Part shown: piece after piece, positions 1 to 9,425 of the stretch
How the letters are laid out: each line of letters begins with the position of its first letter
How positions within the stretch are numbered: position 1 is the first letter of the stretch
From: Terriglobia bacterium
GTDB lineage: Bacteria > Acidobacteriota > Terriglobia > Versatilivoradales > Versatilivoraceae
NCBI GenBank assembly: GCA_951813285.1
Contig: OX638355.1
Span: 194,001-258,000 of the forward strand
Direction of reading: 5' to 3'
Length of the DNA: 64,000 nucleotides
Notes under the pieces: model-generated
Told to the model about the DNA's origin: nothing
The model's database searches: none
What the model saw: only the letters and a program-made list of their open reading frames with translations
Made by a program: the position numbers and the translations under genes

Positions 1-97
1 TGCGGATGCGGCGGGCGCTGCCCAGCCCGATCCACAACAGAACCGCCAGGTAGGCAATCAGGGCGGTCAGCTCAACCATGCGGCTGCTATCGAACAT
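1..97 (-). CDS. N-terminus of a probable membrane transporter (partial)
   Basis: Thirty-two codons are visible from an ATG at 97 reading out of the window; a second in-frame ATG lies at 79. The residues include a hydrophobic segment (LTALIAYLAVLLWIGLG) followed by basic residues, which is how many sodium:solute symporters begin (short periplasmic N-terminus, first helix, then a positive loop). The family call is inference from the first helix only. A copy of the TTTCAC/GATCCGCC repeat lies immediately upstream, as it does for two other genes in this window. Confidence 0.4.
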   Translation of the reverse strand, partial: MFDSSRMVELTALIAYLAVLLWIGLGSARRIR

Positions 98-111
98 GAA
101 AAGGACAGTCC

Positions 112-148
112 CCGCCCTGGTGGGCGGATCATACGAGAGTGAAACAAC
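112..148 (-). repeat. TTTCAC/GATCCGCC intergenic repeat, copy 1
   Basis: Read on the minus strand it is TTGTTTCACTCTCGTATGAT followed by a GC-rich stem-loop. It ends about 15 nt before the ATG of the minus-strand gene at 97. Four similar copies are found at 2894, 3067, 33380 and 33718. Confidence 0.7.
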
Positions 149-321
149 GAATCTTCATGGCCTGCCGGGAACAAGGACCCTGTCCCGCGAATCCGGATTC
201 CCGGATTATTGAACATCGATGCACAGGATGCACAGGATTAACAGGACCAGAGCTTCCTGCACCAGAAGCCAGCTCGGGCGATGACCCGGTGCGGGTTTGC
301 GGATTCCCGAAATTAGTAGCC

Positions 322-1269
322 AGCCGTTTCCTGAAAAATATCATGCGCATCCTGTGCATCGATGTGAATGAGCCGTTTACCCATGCCTGACTTTGAACCG
401 GTTTCCCGCCACCCGGTGCGCAGCCGGCGGAGCGCGCCGGTGAGATTTTTGAGAGGCCGGGCGGGTAGTAAGGAGAACTGAAGCGCTGTTTCGGATCGAT
501 CGGGACGAGGGGAGTAGGGACGGGCTGCGCCCGGACTGGGGCGGGAGGGACCCACCCGGGAGCGCGGGCGTCTCGCCCGCATAGGACTTGGCACCAGAGT
601 AGCGAACCCTGCAAAGGCCGGTTTGGTGCACTGTTCGAGGGAATGCCTCTGGATCGCAGGCTGCTTGCACGAATAAGGTTGCGGGCGGGACGCCCGCGCT
701 CCCGGGTGGGCTTCCTCCCATGACGTCGGGATATCAAGGTCACGATGCGGAGTTTTGCAAAGGGCTCTTTTGTCTCTTTTCGGTTGTTTCAGGCAAGCCG
801 TTTCCTGAAAAATATCATGCGCATCCTGTGCATCGATGTGAATGAGCCGTTTACCCATGCCTGACTTTGAACCGGTTTCCCGCCACCCGGTGCGCAGCCG
901 GCGGAGCGCGCCGGTGAGATTTTTGAGAGGCCGGGCGGGTAGTAAGGAGAACTGAAGCGCTGTTTCGGATCGATCGGGACGAGGGGAGTAGGGACGGGCT
1001 GCGCCCGGACTGGGGCGGGAGGGACCCACCCGGGAGCGCGGGCGTCTCGCCCGCATAGGACTTGGCACCAGAGTAGCGAACCCTGCAAAGGCCGGTTTGG
1101 TGCTCTGTTCGAGGGAATGCCCCCTGAATCGCAGGCTGCTTGCACGAATAAGGTTGCGGGCGGGACGCCCGCGCTCCCGGGTGGGCTTCCTCCCATGACG
1201 TCGGGATATCAAGGTCACGATGCGGAGTTTTGCAAAGGGCTCTTTTGTCTCTTTTCGGTTGTTTCAGAC
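322..1269. repeat. 474-bp tandem direct duplication
   Basis: Two adjacent units, about 322-795 and 796-1269, are nearly identical over 474 bp; only a few substitutions are visible (for example GCACTG versus GCTCTG, CTGGATCG versus CTGAATCG). Each unit contains an inverted pair of the GGGAGCGCGGGCGTC repeat (552-580 and 681-710 in the first). Long open frames on the minus strand repeat the same peptide twice and are by-products of the duplication. The rest of 149-1657 contains no gene I can support. Confidence 0.9.
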
Positions 1270-1448
1270 AAGCGACGCCCCTGCCCCCCACGACGGGGCA
1301 GATCATCCGAGTGGGAAACAAATTGTGTTTCAAGAAAAATGTCTCCAAGTCTCATGGTTTCAATCGGTTCCACGGTCTGAGGCGGCCTGGGAGCCAGGGT
1401 TGTTTCAGGCAAGTCCCCGGGGGCGGTGGGTGTTTAGCTTTTGGGGGA

Positions 1449-1497
1449 GCGGGCGCCAGCCCGGGGTTCCAGTAAGCCGCGAAGCGGCGGCGGCACG
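1449..1497. repeat. GC-rich intergenic repeat (CGGGCGCCAGCCCGGG family)
   Basis: It contains the palindrome GGGCGCCAGCCC followed by GCCGCGAAGCGGCGGC. The same two modules recur at 10866-11060, 11310-11830 and 33441-33595, always between genes. Confidence 0.7.
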
Positions 1498-1657
1498 GTC
1501 CGCAGGCGGCAACCCACGGAGAACTTGGCTTGCAAGGCCGCAGGGCCTAAACTGACGCTGCTGCTATACTCGCCCCTGTTGGCAGGGACCGGGCGTCGGT
1601 CTGGGCGCCTGCCGGCGGTCGACAGGTCGCATTTCAGAAAACGGAGGGAGACCGTCG

Positions 1658-2770
1658 ATGGAGTCGTCCCGAAAGGCACACGTCGAGTTCGAAGGCGTCA
1701 GCAAGAGCTATGACGGTCGCACCATCGTGGTCCGGGACCTGGACCTGGTGGCTTACGAGGGCGAGTTCCTGACGCTGCTCGGCCCGTCCGGCTCCGGAAA
1801 GACCACCTGCCTGATGATGCTGGCGGGCTTTCAGATACCCACCTCGGGCAGCATCCGCATCGGCGGGCGCGCCGTAGACGATCTCCCCCCGCGTAAACGC
1901 GACATCGGCGTCGTCTTCCAGAACTATGCCTTGTTTCCCCACATGACCGTCGGGGAAAACCTCTCCTTTCCCCTGGAAGTGCGGGGGATGGACCCGAGCC
2001 AGATTCGGGAACGCGTCCGCGGCGCGCTGGAACTGGTGCGCCTGGAAGGGCTGGAAGGCCGGCGGCCGGGCGAGCTTTCCGGCGGGCAGCAGCAGCGGGT
2101 GGCCATCGCCCGCGCGCTGGTGTTCGAGCCGGCCCTGGTGCTGATGGACGAACCCCTGGGAGCCCTGGACCGCCGCCTGCGGGAGGAGATGCAATACGAG
2201 GTGCGACGCATTCAGCGCAGGCTGGGAGTAACGGTCGTCTACGTCACCCACGACCAGCAGGAGGCCATGGCCATGTCGGATCGGGTGGCCGTCTTCCAGC
2301 GGGGCCGAATCGAGCAGGTGGCGCCGCCCGAAGCGCTCTATGAAGAGCCGGAGCGGGAGTTCGTGGCCCGCTTTATCGGAGACAACAACCTGCTGCGTGG
2401 AAGAGTCGTCGGGGTCGAAGGCGACTTCTGCCGGGTGGAGACCGGCGGCCGGATCGTCACCGCTTTCCGGGTGGCGCCCTGCCGGGTCGGCGACTCCGTT
2501 TCGGTCGCCATCCGCCCGGAACGGGTGGCCGTGGCCCCGGAGCCGGGACTTTATGGCAACGAGTTCGATGCCAGGATCGACGACATCGCCTTCCTGGGCG
2601 ATCACCTCAGGCTGCGCATGACGGTGTGCGACAGCCCGGACTTCATCGCCAAGATACCCAACATCGTGGGCCACGGAGCCGTGCTGGAGGGAGACCGGGT
2701 CCGGGTCGGCTGGACGCTCACCGACGCCCGGGCGCTGGAGCCCGACGAACCCGAGGAAGGCTTGCCTTGA
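1658..2770 (+). CDS. potA: ABC importer ATPase, spermidine/putrescine (PotA) type
   Basis: This is the cytoplasmic ATPase that powers the importer formed with the downstream binding protein and permeases. In 370 residues one sees the Walker A GPSGSGKTT (42-50), the Q-loop Q88, the signature LSGGQ (140-144), Walker B VLMDEP (161-166) and the switch His in VTHD (198). A C-terminal region of about 130 residues fits a TOBE domain, as in PotA and related ATPases. A clear ribosome site (GGAGGGA, 1643-1649) sits 8 nt before the ATG. It leads the cluster ATPase, binding protein, permease, permease, but a 340-bp repeat-filled gap separates it from the second gene. Substrate (polyamine or another small cation) is inferred from family and gene set. 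Confidence 0.9.
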   Translation: MESSRKAHVEFEGVSKSYDGRTIVVRDLDLVAYEGEFLTLLGPSGSGKTTCLMMLAGFQIPTSGSIRIGGRAVDDLPPRKRDIGVVFQNYALFPHMTVGENLSFPLEVRGMDPSQIRERVRGALELVRLEGLEGRRPGELSGGQQQRVAIARALVFEPALVLMDEPLGALDRRLREEMQYEVRRIQRRLGVTVVYVTHDQQEAMAMSDRVAVFQRGRIEQVAPPEALYEEPEREFVARFIGDNNLLRGRVVGVEGDFCRVETGGRIVTAFRVAPCRVGDSVSVAIRPERVAVAPEPGLYGNEFDARIDDIAFLGDHLRLRMTVCDSPDFIAKIPNIVGHGAVLEGDRVRVGWTLTDARALEPDEPEEGLP

Positions 2771-2792
2771 ACAAAAGAACAAAAGAAAAAAG

Positions 2793-2880
2793 AGTGATCC
2801 ACGAAGGGCCACGAAGGACGACGAAGGGCCACCAAGGCGTTGAGGTGAACCGCGACGGGATACCAAGGTCACGAAGGGAT
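2793..2880 (+). repeat. CACGAAGG decamer-type intergenic repeat
   Basis: It is made of CACGAAGGGC/GACGAAGGGC-like units with a roughly 10-nt rhythm, then GTTGAGGTGAACCGCGACGG. Related copies lie at 10808-10855, 33280-33362 and 35914-35960. It occupies most of the gap between the ABC ATPase and binding-protein genes. Confidence 0.75.
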
Positions 2881-2893
2881 GATCGATTTTTGG

Positions 2894-2935
2894 TTGTTTC
2901 ACTCTCGTATGATCCGCCCGGCAGAGCGGGGGCGA
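2894..2935 (+). repeat. TTTCAC/GATCCGCC intergenic repeat, copy 2
   Basis: It reads TTGTTTCACTCTCGTATGAT then CCGCCC-GGCA-GAGCGG, a short GC stem-loop. It lies 180 nt before the next gene, which also has its own copy. Confidence 0.7.
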
Positions 2936-3066
2936 TACTTGTCTTGAACACTCCTGTTTCGCCCCTTATGAGCCGCCCCGTCGTATGGAATGGCGGCGCA
3001 GCCAAGTGGGGAGTGGAGAGTGGAGAGTTTTTTGATCGCCACGTTAAGCATCTACCTGAAACACAC

Positions 3067-3106
3067 TGTTTCACCTTGTAAGATCCGCACGGCAGGGCGG
3101 GGGCGG
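3067..3106 (+). repeat. TTTCAC/GATCCGCC intergenic repeat, copy 3
   Basis: A diverged copy (TGTTTCACCTTGTAAGATCC then a GGCAGGGCGG stem-loop) that ends 8 nt before the start codon of the binding-protein gene, so it would form part of that gene's leader. Confidence 0.65.
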
Positions 3107-3114
3107 GGCTAACC

Positions 3115-4272
3115 ATGATTCTGAACCGTTCGGGACGCTTCGACCTCGGTCTTCTTGTCCGAGCCCCGGGATCGGAAAGGTGGTGCGGACGGCCGAACCC
3201 TGCCGCGCTGCTCCTGCTATTGGCCCTCCTGACCGGGGGGCGCCCCTTGGCGCTGGCCGAATCTCTGACCATGGTTTCCTGGGGCGGTTCCTACGCCCGG
3301 GCCTGCGAAAAGGCCTATTACGAGCCTTTCACCAGCCAAACCGGCATCGAGGTGCGGTTGGAGGACTACAACGGCGGACTGGCCCAGATTCGGGCCCAGG
3401 TTGAAACCGGCAACGTTTACTGGGACGTGGTGGATATGGAGATGGCGGATGCGGTGCGGGCTTGTGACGAAGGACTGCTGGAACCCATCCACCCCGGCGA
3501 CCTGGCGCCGGGGCCTGACGGCACGCCTGCCGAGCAGGATTTCTTCTCCGGCTCCCTCACCGAGTGCGGGGTCGGCACGCTCTTCTATTCCACCATCTAC
3601 GCCTACAACCTGGAAAAATTCCCCGAGGCCAAGCCCTCCACCATCGGCGACTTCTTCGACCTGGAAAAATTCCCGGGGCGCCGAGGCATGCGGCGGACCC
3701 CTCATGTCAATCTCGAGTTCGCGCTCATGGCCGACGGGGTGCCGGTGGAGCGCGTGTACGCCATGCTGGACACCCAGGAGGGTCTGGACCGGGCCTTCCG
3801 CAAGCTCGACAGCATCAAGGACCACATCGTTTGGTGGGAGGCCGGCGCCCAGCCGCCGCAGATGCTGGCCGATGGCGAAGTGGCCATGACCACGGCCTAC
3901 AACGGCCGCATCTTCAACGCCCAGGTGCTGGAGAATCAACCCTTTGCCATCGTCTGGGACGGTCAGGTGCTGGACATGGGTCAACTGGTGATCGTCTCGG
4001 GAAGCCCGAACCTGGAAGCGGCGCGGAAGTTCCTCTCCTTCGCCACCACGGTCCGATCCATGGTGGCGGTCGGCCGTTATATCTCCTACAGCCCGGCCCG
4101 GCAATCGGGAACGGCGCTGATTTCAACCCACCTGGAGACGGGGGTGAACATGAAGCCGCACATGCCCACCACACCTGAAAACGTGACTCGCGGCCTGCAC
4201 GACGATTGGGAATGGTGGAGCGATCACATCGACGAGATGAACCTGCGATTCATCGCCTGGTTGCTGCGCTGA
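3115..4272 (+). CDS. Polyamine-type extracellular solute-binding protein
   Basis: A 385-residue periplasmic binding protein of the PotD/PotF type. After a basic N-terminus of about 28 residues comes a hydrophobic stretch (about 30-48) fitting a signal peptide ending near LALAES. The mature start TMVSWGGSYARA and the phrase YWDVVDMEMADA are characteristic of this family. The signal region is unusually far from the first Met, so a later start is possible, although no strong ribosome site points to one. The 3' end overlaps the permease frame. It would deliver the substrate to the two permeases encoded next. The substrate is not readable from sequence alone. Confidence 0.85.
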   Translation: MILNRSGRFDLGLLVRAPGSERWCGRPNPAALLLLLALLTGGRPLALAESLTMVSWGGSYARACEKAYYEPFTSQTGIEVRLEDYNGGLAQIRAQVETGNVYWDVVDMEMADAVRACDEGLLEPIHPGDLAPGPDGTPAEQDFFSGSLTECGVGTLFYSTIYAYNLEKFPEAKPSTIGDFFDLEKFPGRRGMRRTPHVNLEFALMADGVPVERVYAMLDTQEGLDRAFRKLDSIKDHIVWWEAGAQPPQMLADGEVAMTTAYNGRIFNAQVLENQPFAIVWDGQVLDMGQLVIVSGSPNLEAARKFLSFATTVRSMVAVGRYISYSPARQSGTALISTHLETGVNMKPHMPTTPENVTRGLHDDWEWWSDHIDEMNLRFIAWLLR

Positions 4273-5456
4273 GAAGTCCCCGCTTGCGTTCGGCGGCGTT
4301 GGTGTTGCCCCTGGCGGCCTTCATCGCGGTGACCTTCGTGGCTCCGCTGGTGGTCATGTTGGGGCGCAGCGTCCACGACCCGCTGGTGGCCGACGCGCTT
4401 CCCGAGACCCTTGGCCTGCTGCGTAGCTGGGACGGCGAGCGCATCCCGCCTGAGTCGGTCTTCGAGGCCATGGCGGGCGAACTGCTGAAGGCGCGCCAGG
4501 AGAAGAGCCTGGGGCGAATTGCCACTCGCGTCAACCGCGTGCAGGCCGGGCTGCGCAGCGCCCTGCTGAGGAGCGTGCGCAAGCTGCGAGGGGCCCCCCG
4601 CCCCGACTCCTGGCGCGAGGCCATGATCGCCATCGATCCCAAGTGGGGCCAGACCCGAACCTGGCATGCCATCCGTCGTGCGGGAGAGCGCTTCACCCTG
4701 CGCCACTACCTCCACGCCCTGGACCTGGACCAGGCCCCCGGCGGAGGCATCGTCCGGCAACCGCCCGACCTGCGCATCTACCTGCCGCTGCTGAGCCGCA
4801 CGCTGGGGGTGAGTCTGGGCATCACCCTGCTGTGCCTGCTGTTGGGCTATCCCATCGCCTATCTCATCGCCAATGCTCCGCCCAACCGGGCCAACCTGCT
4901 GCTGTTGCTGGTGCTGGTTCCCTTCTGGACGTCGCTGCTGGTCAGGACGACCTCCTGGATCGTGCTGCTGCAGACCCAGGGGGTGATCAACGACCTGCTG
5001 GCGGCCGTGGGGCTGATCGGCGATGACCAGAGGATCTCCATGATCTACAACATGACAGGCACCGTGGTGGCGATGACCCATGTGCTGCTGCCCTTCATGG
5101 TGCTCCCCCTCTACTCGGTCATGCGCACCATCCCGCCGCTCTACATGAGCGCTGCCGCCTCGCTGGGAGCGAGCTTCCTGCAGGCCTTCCGGCGGGTCTA
5201 CTGGCCGCAGACACTGCCGGGGGTGGCGGCCGGCTCGCTGCTGGTGTTCATCCTGGCCATCGGCTACTACATCACTCCCGCGCTGGTGGGCGGCCAGAGC
5301 GGCCAACTCATCTCCAACATGGTTGCCTACCACATGCAACAGTCTCTCAACTGGGGGCTGGCCGCCGCGCTGGGCGGCGTCCTGCTGGGGGGAGTGTTCT
5401 GTCTCTATCTTGTTTTCAACCGACTGGTCGGAGTCGACCGCATGCGATTGGGGTGA
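4206..5456 (+). CDS. ABC importer permease (PotB type)
   Basis: An inner-membrane permease subunit of up to 416 residues. It has a first membrane helix (about 30-50), a long hydrophilic insertion of some 130 residues rich in Arg and Glu, then five helices. The cytoplasmic EAA-type loop AAASLGA...P couples it to the ATPase. The insertion after helix 1 is longer than in typical PotB. The start is uncertain: the open frame begins with TTG at 4206, inside the previous gene (67-nt overlap), and alternative starts (ATG 4212, GTG 4215) also overlap. Translation coupled to the upstream gene is likely. Confidence 0.85.
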   Translation: MGMVERSHRRDEPAIHRLVAALRSPRLRSAALVLPLAAFIAVTFVAPLVVMLGRSVHDPLVADALPETLGLLRSWDGERIPPESVFEAMAGELLKARQEKSLGRIATRVNRVQAGLRSALLRSVRKLRGAPRPDSWREAMIAIDPKWGQTRTWHAIRRAGERFTLRHYLHALDLDQAPGGGIVRQPPDLRIYLPLLSRTLGVSLGITLLCLLLGYPIAYLIANAPPNRANLLLLLVLVPFWTSLLVRTTSWIVLLQTQGVINDLLAAVGLIGDDQRISMIYNMTGTVVAMTHVLLPFMVLPLYSVMRTIPPLYMSAAASLGASFLQAFRRVYWPQTLPGVAAGSLLVFILAIGYYITPALVGGQSGQLISNMVAYHMQQSLNWGLAAALGGVLLGGVFCLYLVFNRLVGVDRMRLG

Positions 5457-5463
5457 GGCGAAG

Positions 5464-6291
5464 ATGTCCGGCAATTCCTGGGGACGAGTTGGACAACTCG
5501 GCTACCTGGCCTACTGCTCGGCGGTGTTCCTCTTTCTGACGGCGCCCATTCTGGTGATCGTGCCGCTCAGCTTCAACGTCGAGCCCTACTTCACCTTCAC
5601 CGAGGGGATGCTGAGCCTGGACCCCCAGGCCTACTCGCTGCGCTGGTACCGCACCGTGGCCGAAGACCCGCAGTGGCTGCGGGCGCTGGCCAACAGCCTG
5701 GTCATCGGTTTTGCGGCCACAGCCCTGGCCACGGCGCTGGGCACGCTGGCTGCCCTGGGACTCTCCAACCCCGCCATGCCCGGGCGCTCCCTGGCCATGG
5801 GCCTGCTGATCTCGCCCATGGTCACGCCGGTCATCATCTCGGCGGCGGGCATGTTCTTCTTCTATTCCGACCTGGGGCTGGCGCAGACCTACCCGGGGCT
5901 GATCCTGGCCCACACGGCGCTGGGCACTCCCTTCGTGGTGATTACCGTCACCGCCACCCTCAGCGGCTTCGATCCCAACCTGACCCGCGCCGCAGCCAGC
6001 CTGGGAGCGGGACCGGTTCGGACCTTCCGGCGGATCCAGCTCCCTCTGATCGCGCCCGGGGTGATTTCCGGCGCCCTGTTCGCCTTCGCCACCTCCTTCG
6101 ACGAAGTGGTCACCGTGCTCTTCATCGGCGGCCTGGACCAGCGCACCATACCGCGCCAGATGTGGGCGGGCATCCGCGAGCAGATCAGCCCGGCCATCCT
6201 GGCCGTAGCCACCCTGCTCATCGCCTTCGCCATGCTGTTGATGGTGGTGGTGGAATGGCTGCGCCGACGGGGGAGCGCCAAGCCGGCGTAG
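5464..6291 (+). CDS. potC: ABC importer permease (PotC type)
   Basis: A 275-residue permease with about six membrane helices and the coupling motif AAASLGAG followed by LPLIAPGV. It is the partner of the preceding permease in a PotB/PotC heterodimer. I chose the ATG at 5464 (MSGNSWGR), 7 nt after the preceding stop; the frame is open further upstream but only within the previous gene. This completes a four-gene importer set. Confidence 0.88.
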   Translation: MSGNSWGRVGQLGYLAYCSAVFLFLTAPILVIVPLSFNVEPYFTFTEGMLSLDPQAYSLRWYRTVAEDPQWLRALANSLVIGFAATALATALGTLAALGLSNPAMPGRSLAMGLLISPMVTPVIISAAGMFFFYSDLGLAQTYPGLILAHTALGTPFVVITVTATLSGFDPNLTRAAASLGAGPVRTFRRIQLPLIAPGVISGALFAFATSFDEVVTVLFIGGLDQRTIPRQMWAGIREQISPAILAVATLLIAFAMLLMVVVEWLRRRGSAKPA

Positions 6292-6332
6292 GCCCCATTC
6301 TGCTACAATGTATGACAATTGGGAGCCGTCTC

Positions 6333-6545
6333 ATGCGCTCGAGAAAACTGGTCACCATTTCCCTGCCGCCGCCCCTGCTGAAGGAGGCGGAAAAGGTCGC
6401 CAAGGAAGAGTATCGCAACATGTCCGAGCTCTTCAGGGAAGCGCTCCGCTTCTACATCGAGACCCGCGAAGTGCGGCGGGAGGCCGCCAAGGACGGTCTG
6501 TTCGACGTAATCGCCTCCGCCCAGGAGCGTTCCGCCAAAGACTGA
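6333..6545 (+). CDS. Small ribbon-helix-helix (CopG-type) protein
   Basis: Seventy residues: a beta strand KLVTISLPP, then two helices (LLKEAEKVAKEE and MSELFREALRFYIE), which is the MetJ/Arc/CopG DNA-binding pattern. An ATG at 6312 would add seven residues. It follows the importer by 40 nt. No toxin gene follows, so it may be a stand-alone regulator rather than an antitoxin; which genes it controls is unknown. Confidence 0.7.
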   Translation: MRSRKLVTISLPPPLLKEAEKVAKEEYRNMSELFREALRFYIETREVRREAAKDGLFDVIASAQERSAKD

Positions 6546-6629
6546 AGCCCGGGCTCCTCCCTCGCCCCCACCCCATCCCTTTCACCAACCCTTGACCTGA
6601 CAGGGAACTGGTGAGACACTTCAGGCATC

Positions 6630-9392
6630 GTGAAACCTCAACGGGCAGTAGCAGCGGTCGCGGCCCTGATGCTTTGGGTGCAGGGTCTGCCTGCATCGGA
6701 GAACCCCTCCGATTTCTTCGAGGAGCGCGTCCGTCCGCTGCTGGTTCAACACTGCTTTGCCTGCCACACCGATTCGCCTCAAAGCGGCCTCCGCCTGGAC
6801 TCTCGGGAATCGATCCTGAAGGGCGGCCAATCGGGTCCGGCCATCCTTCCGGGCGACCCGGAGGCCAGCTTACTGATCCAGGCGGTTCGGCGCACCCATC
6901 CGCGTATCAAGATGCCGCCCGGGAATCCCTTGAAGTCCAGCCAGGTCCGCGACCTGGAGACCTGGGTCCGCACGGGCGCCTTCTGGCCGGAGGCCCAAGA
7001 CCAGGCGGCGAAGGCGAAGACTGAAAACGGCGACCCTTACCACATCACCCCCGAGCAGCGATCCTTCTGGAGCTTCCAGCCCATCCGCAAGCCGGCGCCG
7101 CCCGCGACCGCAGACAGTCAATGGCCCCGATCGGCCATCGATCGATTCATCCTGGCCAGGCTGGAGTCGGAGGGAATGCGGCCGGTGAATCCTGCCGACC
7201 GGCGGGTGCTCATACGGCGAGCCGGCTTGGACCTGATCGGCCTGCCCCCCACCCCGGAGCAGGTGGAGACCTTCGTCCGCGACCGCTCGCCGGGGGCCTT
7301 CGCCAGGGTGGTCGACCGCCTGCTGGCCTCACCCCACTACGGGGAGCGCTGGGGACGCTACTGGCTGGATCTGGCCCGCTATGCCGACGACCGGCTCAAC
7401 GACACCAGGGACGATCCCTATCCCAACGCCTATCGCTACCGGGACTGGGTGGTGCGGGTCCTTAACGAAGACCTTCCCTACGATGTCTTCAGCAAGGCCC
7501 AGATCGCGGGGGACCTGCTGGAGCCGGAGGATCCGGGGCGATTCGCGGGCGGTCTCGGCCTCTACGGCCTGAGCCCCCGCTTACCGGACGATCGGGTGGA
7601 CGTCACCGCCCGGACCTTCCTGGGGCTGACGGTGGCCTGCGCCAAGTGCCACGACCACAAGTACGACCCCATCCCCACCCGCGACTTCTATTCGCTGCAG
7701 GGCGTCTTTCAGAGCACCCAATCCCACGAGTTCCCCCTGGATCCCGAGGCGGTGGTCTCCAAGTATCAGGAGCAGGCCAAGCGCATCGGCAACCTGGAAA
7801 CCGACCTCAAGGAGTTCCTGAAGCGGGAGACCCTGCAACTGGGAGACATCCTGGCCAGCCAGACGGCCAGGTACCTGGGGGCTGCCCGCCAAGTGCTGGG
7901 TGAATCCCGGTTGCCGGTGGCCGACGCCGCCCGGCAGGCCGGTCTGGACGGCGAGACCCTGCAGCGCTGGATCAAACACCTGGAGACCTGGCCCAAGGAG
8001 CATCCCTATCTGAACGACTGGCCCGAGCAGCTCCAGGCATCCGAGGAGAACTTTCGGAATTGGGCGGAGGCGTTTCAGGCCCGGGTGGTCTCGGTAGCAC
8101 GGGAACGCAAGGAGCTGGATCGCAGGAACCGGAGCGCTCCCAAGGGAAAGCCGCCCGAGGTGATGGAAGCCGACAAGGCCGGCTTCTGGAACGCCTTCTA
8201 CTTCTCCACCCCCAGACCCGACCTGCCCTATCGCCCTCCGCTGGGCATCTACTACTACGGCGAAGTGAACCAGTATCCCGGAATGGAAAAGAAGGTGATC
8301 CCCTTCCTGAAGGGCGAGCGCCGGGACTACGTGGATGGGGTCTTCGAGGAGATCCGAATCCTGAAGGAAAGCCTGCCGGCCAAGTACGCCTTCCTCCACG
8401 CCATCCGGGACACGGAAAAGCCTACCGACCTGAAAGTTCACGTCGGCGGCAGCAAGGACAACCTGGGAGAGCTGGCCCCGAGGCGCTTCCTGCAGATCCT
8501 GTCGGAAGGAGACCCCCCACCCTTCCAAAAGGGAAGCGGCCGACTGGAACTGGCCGAAGCCATCGCCGATCCCGGCAACCCCCTGACGGCCCGGGTGATG
8601 GTCAATCGCCTCTGGCTTCACCACTTCGGACGGGGCATCGTGGGCACCCCCAGCAACTTCGGCCAACTGGGCGACCGACCCACCCATCCCCTACTGCTGG
8701 ACTACCTGGCTTCCCGTCTCATCTCCAGCGGCTGGTCGCTGAAGTCGCTCCATCGCGAGATCATGCTTTCGGCCACCTATGCCCTCTCCAGCGCCCCCTC
8801 GGACTCCAACGCCGGCCTGGACCCCGACAACCGCCTGTACTGGCGCGCGGACCGGCGGCGGCTGGATGCCGAGACGCTGCGAGACAGCCTGCTGTTCGTC
8901 TCGGGGAAACTGGATCCAGCCCTGGGAGGCCCCCCTCTTTGGTTGACCGAGAACCTGGCCTGGCGCAAGGGCCCCGACGGGGAGCCCGACAAGTACAGCC
9001 AGCCGGCGGAGTGGGTCCTGACCGATTCCAACCGGCGCACCCTCTACGGCTTCGTCAGTCGGCGGCGCCCCGACAAGACCATGACCCTGTTCGACTTCCC
9101 CAATCCGACCGCCATCAGTGAAACCCGCTTCGAGACCTCCACGCCCCTGCAGCGGCTGTTCTTTTTGAACAGCGCCTTTCTGACCCGGCTGTCGGAGGCG
9201 CTGGTCGCCCGGCTGGACAGTGGGACCGAAGATCCGGCCAGGATCCGCCAACTCTATCGCATCCTCTTCGGCCGCAACCCCACTGCCGAGGAGCTGCAGC
9301 TCGGCGGCAAGTTTCTCCGGGGCGACGAGCAGGGCTGGCCCCAATACGCCCGGGTGCTGCTGAGCTCCAACGAGTTTCTTTATGTGAAGTAG
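6630..9392 (+). CDS. PSCyt1/DUF1549/DUF1553 multidomain cytochrome protein
   Basis: A 920-residue exported protein of the type abundant in Planctomycetota, Verrucomicrobiota and Acidobacteriota. The GTG start gives a signal peptide (MKPQRAVAAVAALMLWVQG). Residues about 30-110 form the PSCyt1 domain with haem motif CFACH. The DUF1549 part follows (SAIDRFILARLE onward), containing a second CxxCH (CAKCH) near residue 336. A long middle segment precedes the C-terminal DUF1553 domain (NPLTARVMVNRLW to the end). Such proteins are usually paired with a DUF1501 gene, as here. They are suspected to act in polysaccharide or sulfated-glycan breakdown outside the cytoplasm; the reaction is not established. 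Confidence 0.92.
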   Translation: MKPQRAVAAVAALMLWVQGLPASENPSDFFEERVRPLLVQHCFACHTDSPQSGLRLDSRESILKGGQSGPAILPGDPEASLLIQAVRRTHPRIKMPPGNPLKSSQVRDLETWVRTGAFWPEAQDQAAKAKTENGDPYHITPEQRSFWSFQPIRKPAPPATADSQWPRSAIDRFILARLESEGMRPVNPADRRVLIRRAGLDLIGLPPTPEQVETFVRDRSPGAFARVVDRLLASPHYGERWGRYWLDLARYADDRLNDTRDDPYPNAYRYRDWVVRVLNEDLPYDVFSKAQIAGDLLEPEDPGRFAGGLGLYGLSPRLPDDRVDVTARTFLGLTVACAKCHDHKYDPIPTRDFYSLQGVFQSTQSHEFPLDPEAVVSKYQEQAKRIGNLETDLKEFLKRETLQLGDILASQTARYLGAARQVLGESRLPVADAARQAGLDGETLQRWIKHLETWPKEHPYLNDWPEQLQASEENFRNWAEAFQARVVSVARERKELDRRNRSAPKGKPPEVMEADKAGFWNAFYFSTPRPDLPYRPPLGIYYYGEVNQYPGMEKKVIPFLKGERRDYVDGVFEEIRILKESLPAKYAFLHAIRDTEKPTDLKVHVGGSKDNLGELAPRRFLQILSEGDPPPFQKGSGRLELAEAIADPGNPLTARVMVNRLWLHHFGRGIVGTPSNFGQLGDRPTHPLLLDYLASRLISSGWSLKSLHREIMLSATYALSSAPSDSNAGLDPDNRLYWRADRRRLDAETLRDSLLFVSGKLDPALGGPPLWLTENLAWRKGPDGEPDKYSQPAEWVLTDSNRRTLYGFVSRRRPDKTMTLFDFPNPTAISETRFETSTPLQRLFFLNSAFLTRLSEALVARLDSGTEDPARIRQLYRILFGRNPTAEELQLGGKFLRGDEQGWPQYARVLLSSNEFLYVK

Positions 9393-9425
9393 GGACGCCG
9401 GCGTCTGCCGGTGCGGGAGATTGCC

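Noticed and set aside
313-1218. A 301-codon minus-strand frame with an internal repeat
   Set aside because: It is produced by the 474-bp tandem duplication and intergenic repeat sequence; the same peptide pieces appear wherever the repeats occur.
5673-6311. N-terminal extension of the small RHH protein
   Set aside because: It is a shifted frame inside the permease gene; the RHH protein starts at 6312 or 6333.
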